From positions 682,001 to 746,000 of the forward strand of contig JAXGLO010000001.1 of assembly GCA_040769125.1 (NCBI GenBank): DNA of 64,000 bases, read 5' to 3'. Source of the stretch: CAIXSE01 sp040769125 (lineage in GTDB: Bacteria > Actinomycetota > Thermoleophilia > UBA2241). Of the stretch, positions 35,714 through 44,517 are shown piece by piece. The first letter of the stretch is position 1. Each line of letters opens with the position of its first letter. Both the position numbers and the translations under genes were made by a program. The notes beneath the pieces were generated by a model. That model was not told the origin of the DNA. It did not search any database and saw nothing but the letters and a program-made list of their open reading frames with translations.

Positions 35714-36963
35714 CAGGAACCCCTCACGGCGGCGGTGTGGGTAATGCTGTCCTCGCCGAGCTCAAAGGCGGCGTGCAGGGCGCGCACGGCCTCTTCGGCG
35801 CGGCTCTTCTCGATCACGATCGAGATCTTGATCGGCGAGGTGCTGATCATGTCGAGGTTGATGCCGAGGTCGGCCAGAGTGGTGAACATCTTGGCGGCCA
35901 CGCCCGGGTTGGTGCGCATGCCGATGCCGATGACGCTGATCTTGGCGATGTTCTCGTTGCTCGAGTACCCCTTGGCTCCAAGCTTGTCGACGATCACCTG
36001 CAGGGCGCGGTCGGCCGCCAGGCTGTCCTCGATCGGGATCGTGCATGAGATATCCGTGAAGCCGGCCTCGCTGGTGTTCTGGATGATCATGTCGATGTTG
36101 ACGTTCGCCTTGGCCATCTGGCTGAAGATGAGTGCTGCGACGCCGGGCTGGTCGGGTACCCCGCGCACCGTCACCTTGGCCTCGTCGGTGGTGTAGGCGA
36201 CGGCTCTGATGATCGGGCTCTCCATGACTTCATCTTCCTCTCTCACCCAGGTGCCCTCGGCCTCTGTGAAACTGGAGCGCACGTGGATCGGGATGTTGTA
36301 CTTGCGTGCGTACTCGACTGCTCGCGGCGCCAGGACCATGGCGCCGGCGGCCGCCATGTCGAGCATCTCGTCGTAGGTGATCGCGTTGATCTTGCGGGCG
36401 CTGGCCACGAGGTTTGGGTTCACGGTGTAGACGCCGTCGACGTCCGTGTAGATCTCGCAGACGTCGGCGTTGAGGGCTTGAGCGAGGGCCACCGCCGTGG
36501 TGTCGGAGCCGCCGCGGCCGAGCGTGGTGATGTTGTTCTGTGTCGAGACGCCCTGGAAGCCGGCGACGAGCACGATCCGACCCTCGTCCATCTCCTTCTG
36601 CACGCGGTCGGGGTGAATCTCCATGATGCGTGCCTTGGTATGGACCGTGTCGGTGACGATGCCGGCCTGCGAGCCGGCGAAGCTTACGGCTTCATAGCCG
36701 AGGCGGTCGATGGCCATGGCCAGCAGAGCGCAGCTGATGCGCTCTCCTGCGGAGAGGAGCATGTCCATCTCGCGCTCGGGGGGGTTGGGCGTTATCTCGC
36801 GAGCGAGCGCCAGGAGTTCGTCGGTGGTGTCGCCTCGCGCCGAGACGACCGCGCAGACGCTGTTTCCCTGCTCGAACGTCGCGACGATGCGGCGCGCGAC
36901 GTTGGCGATACGGGTGGCGTCGGCGACCGACGTGCCACCGTATTTCTGGACGACGACTGACAA
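35713..36963 (-). CDS. lysC: Aspartate kinase
   Basis: 416 aa monofunctional aspartokinase. VQKYGGTSVAD at the N-terminus, TTLGRGGSDTTAVALA near 155, EIYTDVDGVYT near 180, and two C-terminal ACT-type domains (VTVRGVPDQPGVAALIF, ISVIGIGMRTNPGVAAKMF) for feedback control by lysine/threonine. It phosphorylates aspartate, the first step toward lysine and threonine. The start is TTG with GGAGG 7 bp upstream; an in-frame GTG for an independent small subunit was not sought. Confidence 0.96.
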   Translation of the reverse strand: MSVVVQKYGGTSVADATRIANVARRIVATFEQGNSVCAVVSARGDTTDELLALAREITPNPPEREMDMLLSAGERISCALLAMAIDRLGYEAVSFAGSQAGIVTDTVHTKARIMEIHPDRVQKEMDEGRIVLVAGFQGVSTQNNITTLGRGGSDTTAVALAQALNADVCEIYTDVDGVYTVNPNLVASARKINAITYDEMLDMAAAGAMVLAPRAVEYARKYNIPIHVRSSFTEAEGTWVREEDEVMESPIIRAVAYTTDEAKVTVRGVPDQPGVAALIFSQMAKANVNIDMIIQNTSEAGFTDISCTIPIEDSLAADRALQVIVDKLGAKGYSSNENIAKISVIGIGMRTNPGVAAKMFTTLADLGINLDMISTSPIKISIVIEKSRAEEAVRALHAAFELGEDSITHTAAVRGS

Positions 36964-37076
36964 GGCTGAACCTCCGGGAAAAGACGGCTAATCAGTCTAC
37001 CAAACGGGTGAGGCCGCGTCGCCGTGCGAGCGATGCTGCACCCGGGCCTGCGGGCCGCCTCACGGCGGCTGCCTCC

Positions 37077-37808
37077 TCAGGCGCTGGGCTTAGGCGCGAT
37101 CCTTGCGAGCGAGCGCTTGTGCTTGCTGTCGGCGCGCAGGGCATCGACGCGCGCCTTGACGGCCGGCGAGGCCGAGCCGCTCAGGAGATAGGCGTCGAGC
37201 TCCTGGTAGGTGAGGCCCATCTCGTTCTCGTCGGTCTGGCCGGTGAAGAGGCCGGCCGAGGGCTCCTTGTCGATGATGCGCGCCGGCACGCCCAGCTCGT
37301 GGGCGAGAGCGCGCACCTGGGTCTTGACGAGGGCGCCGAGGGGCAGGAGGTCGGCGCCGCCGTCACCGTGCTTGGTGAAGTAGCCGATCGTCCGCTCGCT
37401 GCGATTGCTGGTGCCGATCACGCGGTAGCCGCGCTCGTTGGCGAACGCGTAGAGAGCCGTCATGCGCAGGCGCGGCTTGAGGTTGGTAGTGACATGCCGC
37501 GACTTGGGCATCTGAGGGCTGCAGGCGGTGAGCTGCTCGAGGAGCAGGTCGTAGACGGGCCCAAGGTCGATGGTCGCGGTCGGGACGCCGAAGAGCCTCG
37601 CCACGAGCGCGGCGTCCTCGGCGTCGCGAGGGTCGCTGTGGCAGGGCATGATGACGCCCAGCGCACGGCCGGGGAGCGCCCGCGTCACGAGCCCGGCGAC
37701 CACGGCGGAGTCGATGCCGCCGGAGAGGCCGAAGACGGCGCCTGTACCGCCGCTTGTGCCGATCTCGGCGCGGAGCCAGTCGATGAGATGTTGGGCGAGC
37801 TTTGCCAC
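37077..37808 (-). CDS. nadE: NH3-dependent NAD+ synthetase
   Basis: 243 aa, short form lacking a glutaminase domain, so it uses ammonia. PP-loop FGLSGGIDSAVVAGL, GTSNRSERTIGYFTKHGDGG and LLPLGALVKTQV, plus PSAGLFTGQTDENEMGLTY, are diagnostic. It makes NAD from deamido-NAD. GTG start with GGGAG 5-6 bp upstream. It lies between lysC and glnA on the same strand, separated from glnA by a terminator. Confidence 0.95.
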   Translation of the reverse strand: MAKLAQHLIDWLRAEIGTSGGTGAVFGLSGGIDSAVVAGLVTRALPGRALGVIMPCHSDPRDAEDAALVARLFGVPTATIDLGPVYDLLLEQLTACSPQMPKSRHVTTNLKPRLRMTALYAFANERGYRVIGTSNRSERTIGYFTKHGDGGADLLPLGALVKTQVRALAHELGVPARIIDKEPSAGLFTGQTDENEMGLTYQELDAYLLSGSASPAVKARVDALRADSKHKRSLARIAPKPSA

Positions 37809-37845
37809 GCGGCTCCCTTTCGGACTTCACTAGTGTAACGAAGGA

Positions 37846-37877
37846 GAGAGGCGGGCGCCTCCCGACGCCCGCCTCTC
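37846..37877 (-). terminator. glnA terminator
   Basis: Perfect 12 bp stem GAGAGGCGGGCG / CGCCCGCCTCTC (37846-37857, 37866-37877) with an 8 nt loop, 29 bp beyond the glnA stop on the minus strand and followed by CTTCGTT. It separates glnA from nadE. Confidence 0.75.
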
Positions 37878-37906
37878 GAACCCGCTCGGGATCTGCGGAG
37901 GCGCTC

Positions 37907-39235
37907 CTAGAGGACCGGCAGGTACCGTTTGAGCTCGTAGTCGGTGACTTGCTCGCGATACTCGTACCACTCGTTGAGCTTATTGGTCACGAAGCGCTCG
38001 AAGACGTGGTCACCGAGCGTGCGGCGTACGAGTTCGCTCTTCTGCGTCTCGGTGATCGCCTCGTAGAGGTTGTTGGGCAGGTCGCCGACGCACGCGGCTT
38101 GACGCTGCATGGCGTCCATCTTGTAGATGTTGGGCTCTACTCCCGGCGGCAGCTCGTAGCCCTTCTCGATGCCTTCGAGGCCGGCGGCCAGCATGACGGC
38201 GAACGCCAGATACGGGTTGGCCGCCGGGTCCGGGTTGCGCAGCTCGGCGCGGACCGAGCTCTCCTTGCCCTTCACGTAGAGCGGCACGCGGATCAGCGCC
38301 GTGCGGTTGCGATGCGCCCAGCTGATGTAGACCGGCGCTTCGTAGCCTGGCACCAGGCGCTTGTAGCTGTTGGTGTACTGGTTGAGCACCGAGGTGATCT
38401 CTCGAATGTGGCGGAGCTGGCCGGCGATAAAGCCCTTGGCGAGCTCCGAGAGGTGGTTGGGGTCGGTGGCGCTGAAGAAGACGTTCTCCTCGCCGCGGAA
38501 CAGCGACTGGTGGACGTGCATTCCGCTGCCGTTCTCGCCGTGGAGCGGCTTGGGCATGAAAGTCGCGTGTACGCCGTTGTGGGCCGCGACCTCCTTGATG
38601 ATCATGCGGGTGATCATCACGCGGTCGGCCATCAGGAGCGCCTTGTCGTAGTGCGGGTCGACCTCATGCTGGGAGGGAGCGCCCTCGTGGTGTGAGGCCT
38701 CCATCGGGATGCCCAGGTTCTCGAGAGAGCGCATCGTCTGCTTGCGCAGGTCGTTGCCGAGGTCGGCGGGGAGGACGTCGAAGTAGCCACCCTCATCGAT
38801 CACTTCAGGGCTCCGCGATGACTTGAAGTAGTAATACTCGAGCTCGGGGCCGAGGTAGAGCTCGAGGCCCATGTCGTGGACGCGCTGAAGCTGACGGTGC
38901 AGGACCCAGCGGGGATCCCCCTCGAAGGGCTTGAAGTTGCGGTCGAGGATGTCGCAGAACACGAAGGCGGTCTTCTTGTTGCCCTGGGTCCACGGCAGGA
39001 TGGTAAAGGTGTCCCAGTCGGGCATGGCGATAATGTCCGACTCTTCGACCTCGGCGTAACCGGAAATGGAGGACCCGTCGAAGGGGGCTCCGCTCTCGAG
39101 CACGCGATCGAGCTGGCGATCGGGGATCTCGACCATCTTGAGGCTGCCGAGGATGTCGGTGAACCACAACTGGATGTGCACCACGCACTCATCCTGGATG
39201 AGCTTGCGGATCTGGGCCTGGCGCTCTGTGCTCAT
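37907..39235 (-). CDS. glnA: Glutamine synthetase, type I
   Basis: 442 aa. Beta-Grasp N-domain with VEIPDRQL and FDGSSISGYAEVEESD, metal/ATP motifs EGAPSQHEVD and MPKPLHGENGSGMHVHQS, and R-rich NPYLAFAVML. The short length and the lack of the tyrosine adenylylation signature NLYDLPPEE place it with the I-alpha-type enzymes regulated by feedback and repressor rather than adenylylation. It assimilates ammonia. AAAGGA precedes the ATG. The tail ELKRYLPVL is conserved. Confidence 0.96.
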   Translation of the reverse strand: MSTERQAQIRKLIQDECVVHIQLWFTDILGSLKMVEIPDRQLDRVLESGAPFDGSSISGYAEVEESDIIAMPDWDTFTILPWTQGNKKTAFVFCDILDRNFKPFEGDPRWVLHRQLQRVHDMGLELYLGPELEYYYFKSSRSPEVIDEGGYFDVLPADLGNDLRKQTMRSLENLGIPMEASHHEGAPSQHEVDPHYDKALLMADRVMITRMIIKEVAAHNGVHATFMPKPLHGENGSGMHVHQSLFRGEENVFFSATDPNHLSELAKGFIAGQLRHIREITSVLNQYTNSYKRLVPGYEAPVYISWAHRNRTALIRVPLYVKGKESSVRAELRNPDPAANPYLAFAVMLAAGLEGIEKGYELPPGVEPNIYKMDAMQRQAACVGDLPNNLYEAITETQKSELVRRTLGDHVFERFVTNKLNEWYEYREQVTDYELKRYLPVL

Positions 39236-39628
39236 AGTCGTCCTTTCAGGCCGGTGCGCCCCTGAGAGCGCGGTGGCAAAGCCTCGGGCTTCGGAAAGCG
39301 CCGTGATGGGCGCGAGGAATCGCGAAGGAGCGGCGCGGAGGGAAATCGGGCGTGCAAATCGGCAGCGACCGCCGCCGGTGCGGTGCTGATGAGGTGAAGT
39401 ACGGTGTCGCCGATGCTGATCATGCCGATTCCTGGCTCATCAGGGCGCGGGATCTGCGCCGCGCGTGCCGGAGGTCCCGCAGCGCGCGTGGGAGGATATC
39501 ACGGCAGCGCCGGTCATACAGACACAGACGTTCCTCTGACTCGCAGCTCACGCGCTCCTCACGCCGGTGCGTCACTATGGCATGGGCCGCCTCGGTGCGG
39601 CCGCGTCGCACCCCGAGAGGAGCGGAGC
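39236..39628. other. Intergenic region, no gene seen
   Basis: 393 bp between the divergent glnA and YHS-domain genes. It should hold both promoters. A small hairpin AAGCC-TCG-GGCTT is at 39279-39291. No recognisable operator, riboswitch or short gene was found. Confidence 0.4.
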
Positions 39629-39847
39629 ATGAACGCGATAGACGAGACGATCGGCCCGTTGGCCCGCGACCCCGTCTGCGGCCGGGAGCTCGCGGTTCGA
39701 CAAGCGACCGTGAGCGTCGACTACGAGGGGCTTACGTATCTGTTCTGCTCTGAGAACTGCCGCAGGCTCTTCGAGCTACGCCCCAACCTGTTCGTGAGCG
39801 GCGGCCTGAGGATCGTCATCGAGAAGGCGTACACGCGACGATCCTGA
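39629..39847 (+). CDS. YHS-domain protein
   Basis: 72 aa. It consists almost only of a YHS domain: DPVCGREL near residue 14, then LTYLFCSENCRRLFELRPNLF, with the cysteine arrangement CxxxC typical of heavy-metal-associated YHS/TRASH proteins. Probable metal binding in the cytosol. ATG 39629 has GAGAGGAGCGG just upstream; the frame is open further left but without domain content. Confidence 0.8.
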   Translation: MNAIDETIGPLARDPVCGRELAVRQATVSVDYEGLTYLFCSENCRRLFELRPNLFVSGGLRIVIEKAYTRRS

Positions 39848-39992
39848 GGCGCGCTTGCGTGGCGCCCCTGGGGCAGCTCTCGCCCTGGCAATGGCCTCAC
39901 GCTCACACAATGCACATCTGCTCCTCATCACATCGTGACGGGCGGAGGGCAGGCTGAACAGGTGAAGCATGATTCCGACCTGAGGAGATTTG

Positions 39993-40244
39993 GTGATTAC
40001 CCCTCGCATGCGGAGACGCCGTCGGCTGCTCGACACCTACGTCCGCGTCGAGCTGGAGGAGCGCGGCCTTCTGCCGAGGTCGGCCGGCGACGACCACGGT
40101 CGGTGTTCCGAAGAGCGTGAGGCCGGCCCGGATCGCGTCGGCCCGTGCGAGGACGCGCTTGAGGACGCCGGCGAAGAATCGCTTGAGGATGCCCGCGAAG
40201 AAGCGCTTGAGGACGGCCGCAAGGAGGCGGACGAGCAGGCATGA
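39993..40244 (+). CDS. Small charged protein with octapeptide repeats, overlapping thrE
   Basis: 83 aa from GTG 39993, which has GAGGAG 5 bp upstream. The basic start MITPRMRRRRRLLDTYVRV is followed by an acidic tail of degenerate octapeptides (ALEDAGEE, SLEDAREE, ALEDGRKE) encoded by 24 bp DNA repeats, probably a charged helix. The TGA overlaps the ATG of the ThrE-like gene (ATGA), which argues that it is translated. I do not recognise a family; it could be a partner or translational activator of the exporter. Confidence 0.55.
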   Translation: MITPRMRRRRRLLDTYVRVELEERGLLPRSAGDDHGRCSEEREAGPDRVGPCEDALEDAGEESLEDAREEALEDGRKEADEQA

Positions 40245-41653
40245 GCGCGGTCGGAGAGCGCCTCGTCGACGCCACGGACGCCTCCGCAGCCGAGTACTCG
40301 AAGCCGGTCAGGGCGCGTCTGGCTCTGGATCTTGCGATGCGCATCGGCGACGCTCTGCTCGGCTCGGGCATGTCGGCCAACGACGTCGTCGTCCTGATGC
40401 TTCGCATAACCGAGGGCTACGGGCTGCGCAAGGTGCACATCGACGTCACCTACACGGCCCTGATGGCGACGCACTACCCGGCTCCGGGGGCGACGCCTCT
40501 TACCGCTATCCGAATCGTCGAGAGTCGCCGCGTCGACTACACGCTCGCGCAGCGCCTCGAGGGGCTCGCTGGGGAGATACACGACGGATTGCCGCTCGGC
40601 GCCGCCATCCGCGCTTACGAAGGCATCGTCACGGCACCACGTCCCTACCCCCAGTGGCTGGCGACGACCGCGAACGCGGCCGTCGGCGCCGCCTTCGTGA
40701 GCATGTTCGCCGCGCCGTGGAAGGTTCTTCTCATCACGTTCCTCTCCGGGTGTGTCGTCGACCGTCTGCTGGCGAAGCTCAGCGGCAGTGGCGTCCCGGC
40801 GTTCTTCCGGCAGCTCGCCGCCGCGGCCCTCATCACCCTCGTCGCCGCAGGAGTCAGAGCCGCGGCCGCCGCCGGCGTCGGGTTCTTCGCTGTCGTCGAC
40901 CCGACCCTGCTCGTCACCGGCGGCATCACGATGCTGGTCGCGGGGATCATGATCGTCGGCGCTGCTCAGGATGCCATCGACCAGTTCAATGTGACGGCGG
41001 CGGCGCGCGTCTTCGAGGTGATGATGCGGACGGCCGGAATCATCGCGGGCATCATCCTGGCGCTGCACTTCGCCCGTCGCGTCGGGGCGCCGGTGGCTCT
41101 TTCTCCGAACCCCGTGGCTCTGGGGTCGCTGGCGGCGCAGTTCAGTGGCGCCGTTCTCACCTGCGTGGCGTTTTCGCTCTCGAACTACGCCCGGCCTGCG
41201 ACGATCGCCCTCTCAGGCGCCATGGGCTTCGTCGCCTGGGCGTGCTTCTCCCTCGCTTGTGTGGCCGGCGTCGGTCAGGTCACGGCCAGCGCGCTCGGCG
41301 CGCTGGCGGCCGCTCTCGTGTCGACACTGCTCATCCGGCGCACGAGCATCCCCGGATTCGCTCTCGTCAGCGCTGCCCTCCTTCCCCTGGTTCCCGGCCT
41401 GGCGCTCTACAACGGCCTCATCCAGATCGTCGGTGTGCTGCCTGGCTCTGGCACTCTGCCTCACGGCATGGCGTCGCTGTTCGGCGCCGTTGCCGTGGCG
41501 TTCGGCATCGCGGCGGGCACGAGCTTCGGTACCTACCTCGGACGTCCGATGGCCGACCGGCTCCGCTGGATGCGCAGCCGTGGTAGGCGCAGGACCCGCC
41601 CACCCTCAGTTTCTGAATCGAGCTCTAACATCGCGCTCACGAACGATTGTTAG
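40241..41653 (+). CDS. Threonine/serine exporter family protein (ThrE-like)
   Basis: 470 aa with a cytosolic N-terminal domain and about ten hydrophobic helices. The N-terminal LDLAMRIGDALLGSGMSAND, YGLRKVHIDVTYTAL and ESRRVDYTLAQRLE are typical of the ThrE N-terminal domain (DUF1212); the second half carries the SIPGFALVSAALLPLVPGLA and GTSFGTYLGRP segments of the C-terminal domain. It exports threonine/serine or related small amino acids using the proton gradient. It is translated after the overlapping micro-protein. Confidence 0.9.
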   Translation: MSAVGERLVDATDASAAEYSKPVRARLALDLAMRIGDALLGSGMSANDVVVLMLRITEGYGLRKVHIDVTYTALMATHYPAPGATPLTAIRIVESRRVDYTLAQRLEGLAGEIHDGLPLGAAIRAYEGIVTAPRPYPQWLATTANAAVGAAFVSMFAAPWKVLLITFLSGCVVDRLLAKLSGSGVPAFFRQLAAAALITLVAAGVRAAAAAGVGFFAVVDPTLLVTGGITMLVAGIMIVGAAQDAIDQFNVTAAARVFEVMMRTAGIIAGIILALHFARRVGAPVALSPNPVALGSLAAQFSGAVLTCVAFSLSNYARPATIALSGAMGFVAWACFSLACVAGVGQVTASALGALAAALVSTLLIRRTSIPGFALVSAALLPLVPGLALYNGLIQIVGVLPGSGTLPHGMASLFGAVAVAFGIAAGTSFGTYLGRPMADRLRWMRSRGRRRTRPPSVSESSSNIALTNDC

Positions 41654-41660
41654 GTTCGCT

Positions 41661-41688
41661 GGCGAAGCGCGTGATGGCGCGCTTCGCC
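41661..41688 (+). terminator. Stem-loop after the ThrE-like gene
   Basis: Perfect 11 bp stem GGCGAAGCGCG / CGCGCTTCGCC with a 6 nt loop, 8 bp after the stop. It separates the exporter from the FAS1 lipoprotein gene. No T-run follows. Confidence 0.6.
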
Positions 41689-41713
41689 AAACCACCCAAT
41701 CAAGGAGTCCAGA

Positions 41714-42205
41714 ATGAACAAGTTCCGTGGTCTGTTGATCGTTGCCGTGGTGGTCGTCGCCATGCTGATGGCCGGCACCGCGCTCGCCGCCTGTAGCGAC
41801 GAGGATACTGGCGAAGCTGCTACTTCCCCGAGCGCCGACGTCGTAGCCGCCGTCCAGGCCGACGATCAGCTCACGAAGTTCGCGGAGGCCATTGTCGGCG
41901 TCGGGCTGGATGGCAAGGGGCCATACACGGTCTTCGCCGCCACCGACGATGCTCTGACCGAGGCCGGTGTGACGCTGAGCGCCGATGCCGTCAAGGCCGC
42001 CGTCATCGAGGGAGAGGAGCTCGACGAGGCGACCCTCGCTGAGGGTAACAGCACAGACAGCATGCTGGAGGACAACAAGATCGTCACCTATACGGGTAGC
42101 GACGGGTCGCTCTACGTGAACAACATGAAGGTGACCGGGGGCCCCCTCAGCGCTGGCAACGGCGTCGTCTACATCGTCGACGGCGTGATTCAGCCTAAGG
42201 AGTAG
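41714..42205 (+). CDS. FAS1 (fasciclin)-domain lipoprotein
   Basis: 163 aa. N-terminal hydrophobic stretch with lipobox LAAC (cysteine ~27), so lipid-anchored on the outside. A short fasciclin-type domain follows: GPYTVFAATDDAL, then VTYTGSDGSLYVNNMKV and the closing NGVVYIVDGVI. FAS1 domains act in adhesion or matrix binding. AAGGAG lies 5 bp upstream of ATG. The domain is shorter than usual, since the H-box region is replaced by an acidic stretch. Confidence 0.8.
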   Translation: MNKFRGLLIVAVVVVAMLMAGTALAACSDEDTGEAATSPSADVVAAVQADDQLTKFAEAIVGVGLDGKGPYTVFAATDDALTEAGVTLSADAVKAAVIEGEELDEATLAEGNSTDSMLEDNKIVTYTGSDGSLYVNNMKVTGGPLSAGNGVVYIVDGVIQPKE

Positions 42206-42401
42206 GAACGGTCCTTCCATTCTCCTGAGGCTCGGCGAGTTTCGTGACGGCTCGCCCAGTCAACGTAGCCTCGGGATGCGGCGAGCCTCGTCGCCGGCTC
42301 GGCCGCGCTCGTTGCGCGTTCAGACCGCGGCGTAGTATGCTCCGCCGGTGTTAGGGGGGGTGGGCCGCAGTGGTCCGCGCTCAATGCCGAAAGGAGACCT
42401 G

Positions 42402-42551
42402 ATGTCGACCGAGGCGTACTGCGTGAAGTGCCGCGAGAAGAGGGTCATGAAGGATGAGCAGGCCGTGACCATGAAGAACGGTAAGCCTGCAACTCAGGGT
42501 GTCTGCCCGGTGTGTGGCACCAAGATGTTCAGGATCGGCAAGGGCAAGTAA
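42402..42551 (+). CDS. DUF5679 zinc-ribbon mini-protein
   Basis: 49 aa. Two CxxC knuckles (YCVKCREKR and CPVCGTKMF) flanking MKDEQAVTMKNGKPATQG match the DUF5679 small-protein family, common in actinobacteria and relatives; function unknown, probable nucleic-acid or metal binding. AAAGGAG lies 5 bp before the ATG. It is a stand-alone gene with its own strong terminator. Confidence 0.85.
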   Translation: MSTEAYCVKCREKRVMKDEQAVTMKNGKPATQGVCPVCGTKMFRIGKGK

Positions 42552-42593
42552 GAGCCGATTGCGCACGGCTTCGTGCCGCGGTTATAAGGTTTC

Positions 42594-42632
42594 CGGCGAC
42601 GGCCGGGGCGTTCCGCGCCCCGGCCGTCGCCG
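42594..42632. terminator. 17 bp perfect stem-loop
   Basis: Arms 42594-42610 and 42616-42632 pair perfectly over 17 bp with the loop TTCCG, followed by TTTCGT on the plus strand. It follows the DUF5679 gene by 42 bp and faces the end of the convergent membrane-protein gene at 42711, so it may serve both. Confidence 0.8.
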
Positions 42633-42710
42633 TTTCGTCAGCCCGTCCCGGCCGGCCGCTCCAGCGGTCTCACGGCGCTGCGCCACCAAAGGATGGTGTC
42701 GAGTGCCGCC

Positions 42711-44081
42711 TCAGATGAAGCCGAACAGCGGCGGGAAGACGATGACGACGGCTGCCGCCCACCCTGCGTACACGGGCAGGTAATCCGTCTGCCAGCGCTC
42801 GAGTCGTGTGAACGGGCTGCGTCCCCTCAGGAAGTCGATGTAGAGCACGGCAGACCACGCGAGGTTGACCAGCAGGACCACGTTCTCCCCCAGGGCGGCT
42901 ACGCGGTTGGGGGTGAAGCCGAGTTCGGTGATGCGCGCGCCGATGGCCCACAGCGCCACCCCGTCGGCGACGAGGGCACTGACCACGAGCACGACATGCA
43001 GCACGTCGAAGACGTTGGGGGGCAGCTTCGGGTCGCGGGCGGAGATGGAGTACAGCAGCAGGCCGAGCACCACCACGAGGAGCAGGTCGAAGGCGATCAG
43101 GACGTCTCTTTTCACATCGACTCCACGCCCTGTCCACAGGATCGTCCCTAGGAACACGAGCAGCGCCGCGGTGAAGAGCGGCGTGAAGAGGCGCGTGAGC
43201 ACCGGCGCCATGTTCTCGATCACGCTCTGCTTGGCCTCCACGAGCCAGGAGGCGACAACGAGTGCCGCGGCGGCTCCGCAGGGCAGCAGCCACGACTCGT
43301 AAAAGGGTGCGGCGTCGACGCCGATGGCATCGAAGATCAGCATGATGAAGGCGGTGAGCACGCCGCCGCCCAGCGCGATCAGGGCGTAGTAGATGAGCAG
43401 CTCGCCCGAGAAACGGATGAAGTCCATGCGGCCGGCGGCCTGGCGCCAGCGGTCGCCGGCGTACGCCACGCCTACGGCCAGCCAGAGCACTATGGGCAGA
43501 TGCAGGGCGGCGAGCGCTTCTGTGTCGCCGTCCGTGGCGAAGGGATACGCATTGACGACGACGGCGGCCAGGGCGAACGCTGCCGCCAGGCAGACGAGCA
43601 GGCGGGTCGTGAGCGACCGCTTCCAGGCGAAGTAGCCGACCAGGATCGGCAGCACGAGCAGGCTCAGGTTGCGGGCGTAGAAGCCGCCGTCCGTCCACAG
43701 GCCGAGCCCGAAGAGCTCCGGCGCTTTGACGGCGAGGCCCGCCGCTACGGCGAGGCCGATAGCGACGACCGTGTCGACGCGCGCCGGCGACGGTGCCTTG
43801 TCGGCGGTCGGGGCGGCCATGACGAGCTGTTTCCAGAGTCGCTCCGAGTGCTCGCGGGCGAGCTCGCGTGAGACGGCGTCGAGGTCGCCCATGCGTTTCA
43901 CGGCCACGAGGAACGCTTCGTCCGTGGCGAGCCCTGCGTCCATCAGGCACGCGATCTGCTCGCGGAGATGATCCTCGAGCTCCGCCACGTCGACAGAGTG
44001 GATGGCCTGCCGGCGGCGCAGGCAGCCGCGCCACTGGGCGATCTGTTCCTCGAGCGCGGCTTCATGATCTGGGGTCGGCAT
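42711..44081 (-). CDS. Permease-prefix-domain multi-spanning membrane protein
   Basis: 456 aa. The first ~80 residues (WRGCLRRRQAIHSVDVAELE, then HLREQIACLMDAGLATDEA, FLVAVKRMGDLDAVSRELA) match the permease-prefix domain found behind PadR regulators. About 11 hydrophobic helices follow, resembling DUF4153-like proteins. It starts 3 bp after the padR stop, with GGAG inside padR, so the pair is one transcript. A role in sensing or transport is likely, the substrate unknown. Confidence 0.8.
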   Translation of the reverse strand: MPTPDHEAALEEQIAQWRGCLRRRQAIHSVDVAELEDHLREQIACLMDAGLATDEAFLVAVKRMGDLDAVSRELAREHSERLWKQLVMAAPTADKAPSPARVDTVVAIGLAVAAGLAVKAPELFGLGLWTDGGFYARNLSLLVLPILVGYFAWKRSLTTRLLVCLAAAFALAAVVVNAYPFATDGDTEALAALHLPIVLWLAVGVAYAGDRWRQAAGRMDFIRFSGELLIYYALIALGGGVLTAFIMLIFDAIGVDAAPFYESWLLPCGAAAALVVASWLVEAKQSVIENMAPVLTRLFTPLFTAALLVFLGTILWTGRGVDVKRDVLIAFDLLLVVVLGLLLYSISARDPKLPPNVFDVLHVVLVVSALVADGVALWAIGARITELGFTPNRVAALGENVVLLVNLAWSAVLYIDFLRGRSPFTRLERWQTDYLPVYAGWAAAVVIVFPPLFGFI

Positions 44082-44084
44082 CGT

Positions 44085-44468
44085 TCAGGCTCCCTGTGGG
44101 CGGAGGATGGGCTGCGTTGGCCGGTCGGCGGGGGTGAGGACGTGCGTCTGCCAGAGGCTCCGGAGGGTCGCGTCCACCGCCTGCCACTGCCGGCGCTCTT
44201 TGTCGAGCCGGGTTCTACCTCGCGGCGTTATGCGGTAGTACTTGCGCCGCCGGCCGTTCTCGGCCATCTCCCAGCGGGCCTCGATGTGCTCCAGCCGCTC
44301 GAGCCGGTGCAGCACGGGGTAGAGCATGCCGTCCGTCCAGTTGAGGCGTCCGCCGGAGATCTCTCGCACCCGCTGAAGAATGGCGTAGCCGTAGCTGTCG
44401 CCCTCGGCCAGGATCGCGAGGACGATCGGGGTGGACGACGCGGCCGTCAGATCCTTGCCGATCTCCAT
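44085..44468 (-). CDS. PadR family transcriptional regulator
   Basis: 127 aa winged-helix repressor. STPIVLAILAEGDSYGYAIL, NWTDGMLYPVLHRLERL and GRRRKYYRITPRGR form the typical PadR N-terminal DNA-binding domain, followed by a short helix for dimerisation. ATG 44468 is chosen because AGGAA lies upstream and the upstream frame runs through the operator. It probably represses itself and the downstream membrane protein through ATGCAT repeats directly upstream. Confidence 0.9.
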   Translation of the reverse strand: MEIGKDLTAASSTPIVLAILAEGDSYGYAILQRVREISGGRLNWTDGMLYPVLHRLERLEHIEARWEMAENGRRRKYYRITPRGRTRLDKERRQWQAVDATLRSLWQTHVLTPADRPTQPILRPQGA

Positions 44469-44480
44469 GTCGGCGTTCCT

Positions 44481-44517
44481 ATGCATAGCACTATTATGCA
44501 TAGCAGCGCAATGTATG
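44481..44517 (-). promoter_or_regulatory. padR promoter/operator with ATGCATAGCA direct repeats
   Basis: Direct repeats ATGCATAGCA at 44481-44490 and 44496-44505, 15 bp apart, each with the palindrome ATGCAT; a related ATGTAT lies at 44511-44516. The patch is markedly A/T-rich against its surroundings, includes CATAAT as a possible -10 on the minus strand, and starts 12 bp from the padR ATG. Confidence 0.55.
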
